Shown piece by piece: positions 62,518-64,000 of a DNA stretch of 64,000 nucleotides. Each line of letters opens with the position of its first letter. The stretch's first letter is position 1. The position numbers were made by a program, and so were the translations under genes. The notes beneath the pieces were generated by a model. The model searched no databases and was not told the origin of the DNA. It saw nothing but the letters and a program-made list of their open reading frames with translations. The stretch comes from Pseudomonas sp. UBA1879 (GTDB taxonomy: Bacteria; Pseudomonadota; Gammaproteobacteria; Pseudomonadales; Pseudomonadaceae): the NCBI RefSeq assembly GCF_002338065.1, contig NZ_DDHJ01000001.1:62001-126000 (forward strand). The letters are read 5' to 3'.

Positions 62518-63759
62518 TCAAATGACGTCCTTGGTCCGGCTGTTCTGCCACATCAGCACGCGGGTGACGCGGTTGTCCTCGGTTTCGAGGGTTTCCAGTC
62601 GATACGGGCCGATCTTCAAACACACCGAGCTGTCGGGAATGCTTTCCAGTGCTTCGGTGATCAGGCCATTGAGGGTCTTGGGACCGTCAGCGGGCAGGTG
62701 CCAGCCAAGGGTCTTGTTCAGGTCGCGAATCGACGCCGCGCCTTCCACCACCAGGCGGCCGTCCGGCTGCGGGTGAATGTGTGGATTGTCGAGGGACTGC
62801 TCGCTTTCGAACTCGCCCACAATTTCTTCGAGGATGTCTTCCAGGCTGACGATGCCCTGAACTTCGCCGTATTCATCCACCACCACGCCCATGCGGCGCT
62901 GCTGCTTGTGAAAATTCAGCAATTGCAGTTGAAGCGGCGTGCTTTCGGGGACGAAGTAAGGCTCGTAGCACGCGGCTTTCAGCGCTTCTTTGGTCAACTG
63001 ACCCCGTGGCAGCAGGTGGCTGATCATTCGGGTATTGAGCACGCCTTCGACCTGATTGATGTCGTTGTGGTAGACCGGCAGGCGCGTGTGTCGCGAGATG
63101 ATCAGCTTGTCGGTGATCTCTTCAAGGGTGTCGTCCAGATTGATGCCATCCACTTCGCTGCGCGGGACCAGAATGTCGTTCACCGTCATGCTGTCCAGCG
63201 CATGAATCCCGGAGGCGACCCGCGAGCGCCCGTACTGGCTTTCGTTGTCCTGATAGATCGCAGGGCCCATCTCGTCGTCGTCATCGGTCGCGCTGTCCGG
63301 GCGGCGCTTGGACAGAAAAGGGCGCAACAGCACTTTGGCGATGTTCTTGTACAGCCAGGTCAAGGGTCGCAGAAGCCGCATCGGAATACGCAGCACGTTG
63401 TTACCCAGCAACAGAATGGCTTCGGGGCGACGCGCAGCGAGTTTGCGCGGGATGAATTCAGTGACGATCACCAGCACGCTGGCGACCCCCAGCCAAGCGA
63501 TCACCGGGCCATGGTAGTACCACTCACCGATTGCAAGCAGCGTGGCCAGTACCGTGATCAGCACCTTGATCAGCGTGTTGCCCAGAATCAGGCTGTTCAG
63601 GTTGAACGCCAATACCGGCTTGGGCGGTTCGGTCGAGCGCGGGTTGATCTGCACCGCCCGTAGGTTGTAGTGCGCCGCTTCCACGGCAGTGAACAGGGCG
63701 GACCACAGCGTGAGCAGGACGAGAAGCGCGAGCATCGTGCCGTTGGGCAGGTTTTCCAT
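62518..63759 (-). CDS. CNNM/HlyC-CorC family transporter-associated protein
   Basis: A 413-residue membrane protein. The N-terminal DUF21/CNNM domain has about three or four TM helices (up to about residue 140; NLNSLILGNTLIKVLITVLA). A CBS pair follows (MTVNDILVPRSEVDGI near 190 to VVDEYGEVQGIVSLEDILEE near 315). The C-terminal CorC_HlyC domain ends the protein. It resembles E. coli YfjD/CorB, thought to act in Mg2+/Co2+ efflux or magnesium homeostasis. It lies 12 bp after the cytochrome c assembly gene, so the two are probably an operon. Confidence 0.9.
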   Translation of the reverse strand: MENLPNGTMLALLVLLTLWSALFTAVEAAHYNLRAVQINPRSTEPPKPVLAFNLNSLILGNTLIKVLITVLATLLAIGEWYYHGPVIAWLGVASVLVIVTEFIPRKLAARRPEAILLLGNNVLRIPMRLLRPLTWLYKNIAKVLLRPFLSKRRPDSATDDDDEMGPAIYQDNESQYGRSRVASGIHALDSMTVNDILVPRSEVDGINLDDTLEEITDKLIISRHTRLPVYHNDINQVEGVLNTRMISHLLPRGQLTKEALKAACYEPYFVPESTPLQLQLLNFHKQQRRMGVVVDEYGEVQGIVSLEDILEEIVGEFESEQSLDNPHIHPQPDGRLVVEGAASIRDLNKTLGWHLPADGPKTLNGLITEALESIPDSSVCLKIGPYRLETLETEDNRVTRVLMWQNSRTKDVI

Positions 63760-63771
63760 GGTCGGCGCCTG

Positions 63772-64000
63772 TCAGATGTGCAGGATGTATTCGCGTACGA
63801 GCTTGCTGCCGAAGTAGGCCAGCATCAACAGCAGGAATCCGCCCAACGTCCAGCGAATCGCCTTGTGTCCGCGCCAGCCGAGGCGCGTACGGCCCCAGAG
63901 CAGCACGCTGAACACAATCCACGCCAGGATCGACAGCAGGGTCTTGTGCACCAGATGCTGAGCGAAAAGGTTCTCGACAAACAGCCAGCCGGAAACCAGC
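63772..64000 (-). CDS. Cytochrome c assembly protein (CcsA/YpjD family), 3' end
   Basis: The window ends inside this gene. The last 75 residues are visible (LVSGWLFVENLFAQHLVHKT ... GSKLVREYILHI). They contain two hydrophobic helices and the HKTLLSILAWIVF and GWRGHKAIRW segments typical of the C-terminus of YpjD/HemX-like haem-handling proteins related to CcsA. The conserved His of HLVHKTLL fits a haem ligand. Placement before a CorB-like gene is usual in Pseudomonas, where ffh lies on the other side. Confidence 0.85.
   Translation of the reverse strand, partial: LVSGWLFVENLFAQHLVHKTLLSILAWIVFSVLLWGRTRLGWRGHKAIRWTLGGFLLLMLAYFGSKLVREYILHI

Overview
The window is a chromosome segment from a Pseudomonas species, probably of the fluorescens/syringae side of the genus. 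The evidence is the gene order suhB-trmJ-cysE-iscRSUA-hscBA-fdx-iscX-ndk-rlmN-pilF-rodZ-ispG-hisS-yfgM-bamB-der, the high GC content, protein sequences that read as Pseudomonas throughout, and many Pseudomonas-type REP palindromes (GTGGGAGCCGGCTTGCTGGCGA and GTAGGAGTGAGCTTGCTCGCGA families) between genes. Most of it is core genome. I see no prophage, insertion sequence, integron, CRISPR array, rRNA or tRNA.

Layout. 0-2.3 kb: divergent dicarboxylate-type symporter and LysR regulator. 2.4-5.0 kb: suhB, divergent from trmJ-cysE. 5.1-10.8 kb: complete ISC iron-sulfur assembly operon behind an IscR-type promoter; cysE just upstream belongs to the cysteine pathway that feeds IscS. 10.8-20.2 kb: ndk, rlmN, pilF, rodZ, ispG, hisS, yfgM, bamB, der. 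20.4-22.3 kb: methionine-type aminotransferase overlapping an omega-amidase (keto-acid repair and salvage). 22.4-25.1 kb: small coiled-coil protein, then leuA on the minus strand behind an unannotated 25-residue leucine-rich leader peptide. 25.1-29.0 kb: M23 peptidase, xseA, a TSUP permease, and a zinc-ribbon-like unknown. 29.1-32.4 kb: guaB-guaA separated by a palindromic AGCTTGCAGCTTG-type repeat. 32.4-34.4 kb: MFS exporter and divergent TetR regulator with two shared operator-like sites.

34.4-39.9 kb is the clearest accessory region. It holds two tandem paralogues of a large membrane-targeted toxin/effector-like protein with a C-terminal TIKI/ChaN/EreA-like domain. One is intact; the other is broken by one in-frame stop and a large internal deletion that removes the GESH motif.

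40.0-41.9 kb: cumA multicopper oxidase and tadA, followed by a 530-bp non-coding array of long repeats. 42.5-48.4 kb: mltF, divergent from purL, plus a YqfO-like protein. 48.6-55.8 kb: an N-acetylglucosamine operon on the minus strand (nagR-nagA-nagB-II-PTS FPr-nagE). Together these import and phosphorylate GlcNAc, deacetylate it and deaminate it to fructose-6-P, under a GntR/UTRA repressor whose likely operator fills the promoter spacer. 56.3-59.0 kb: L,D-transpeptidase, two Nudix hydrolases, a gamma carbonic anhydrase-like protein and a DUF1289 protein. 59.05-59.35 kb: tandem REPIN array. 59.5-64.0 kb: purT, an MHS-family MFS permease, a CNNM/CorC-type protein and the 3' end of a cytochrome c assembly (CcsA/YpjD) gene.

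I found no convincing new defence or biosynthetic system. The strongest leads are the toxin pair, the leuA leader peptide (possibly leaderless), the hairpin between iscX and ndk that carries a TATAAT in its loop, and the degenerate second EIIB domain in NagE. All functions are inferred from sequence recognition without database searches.
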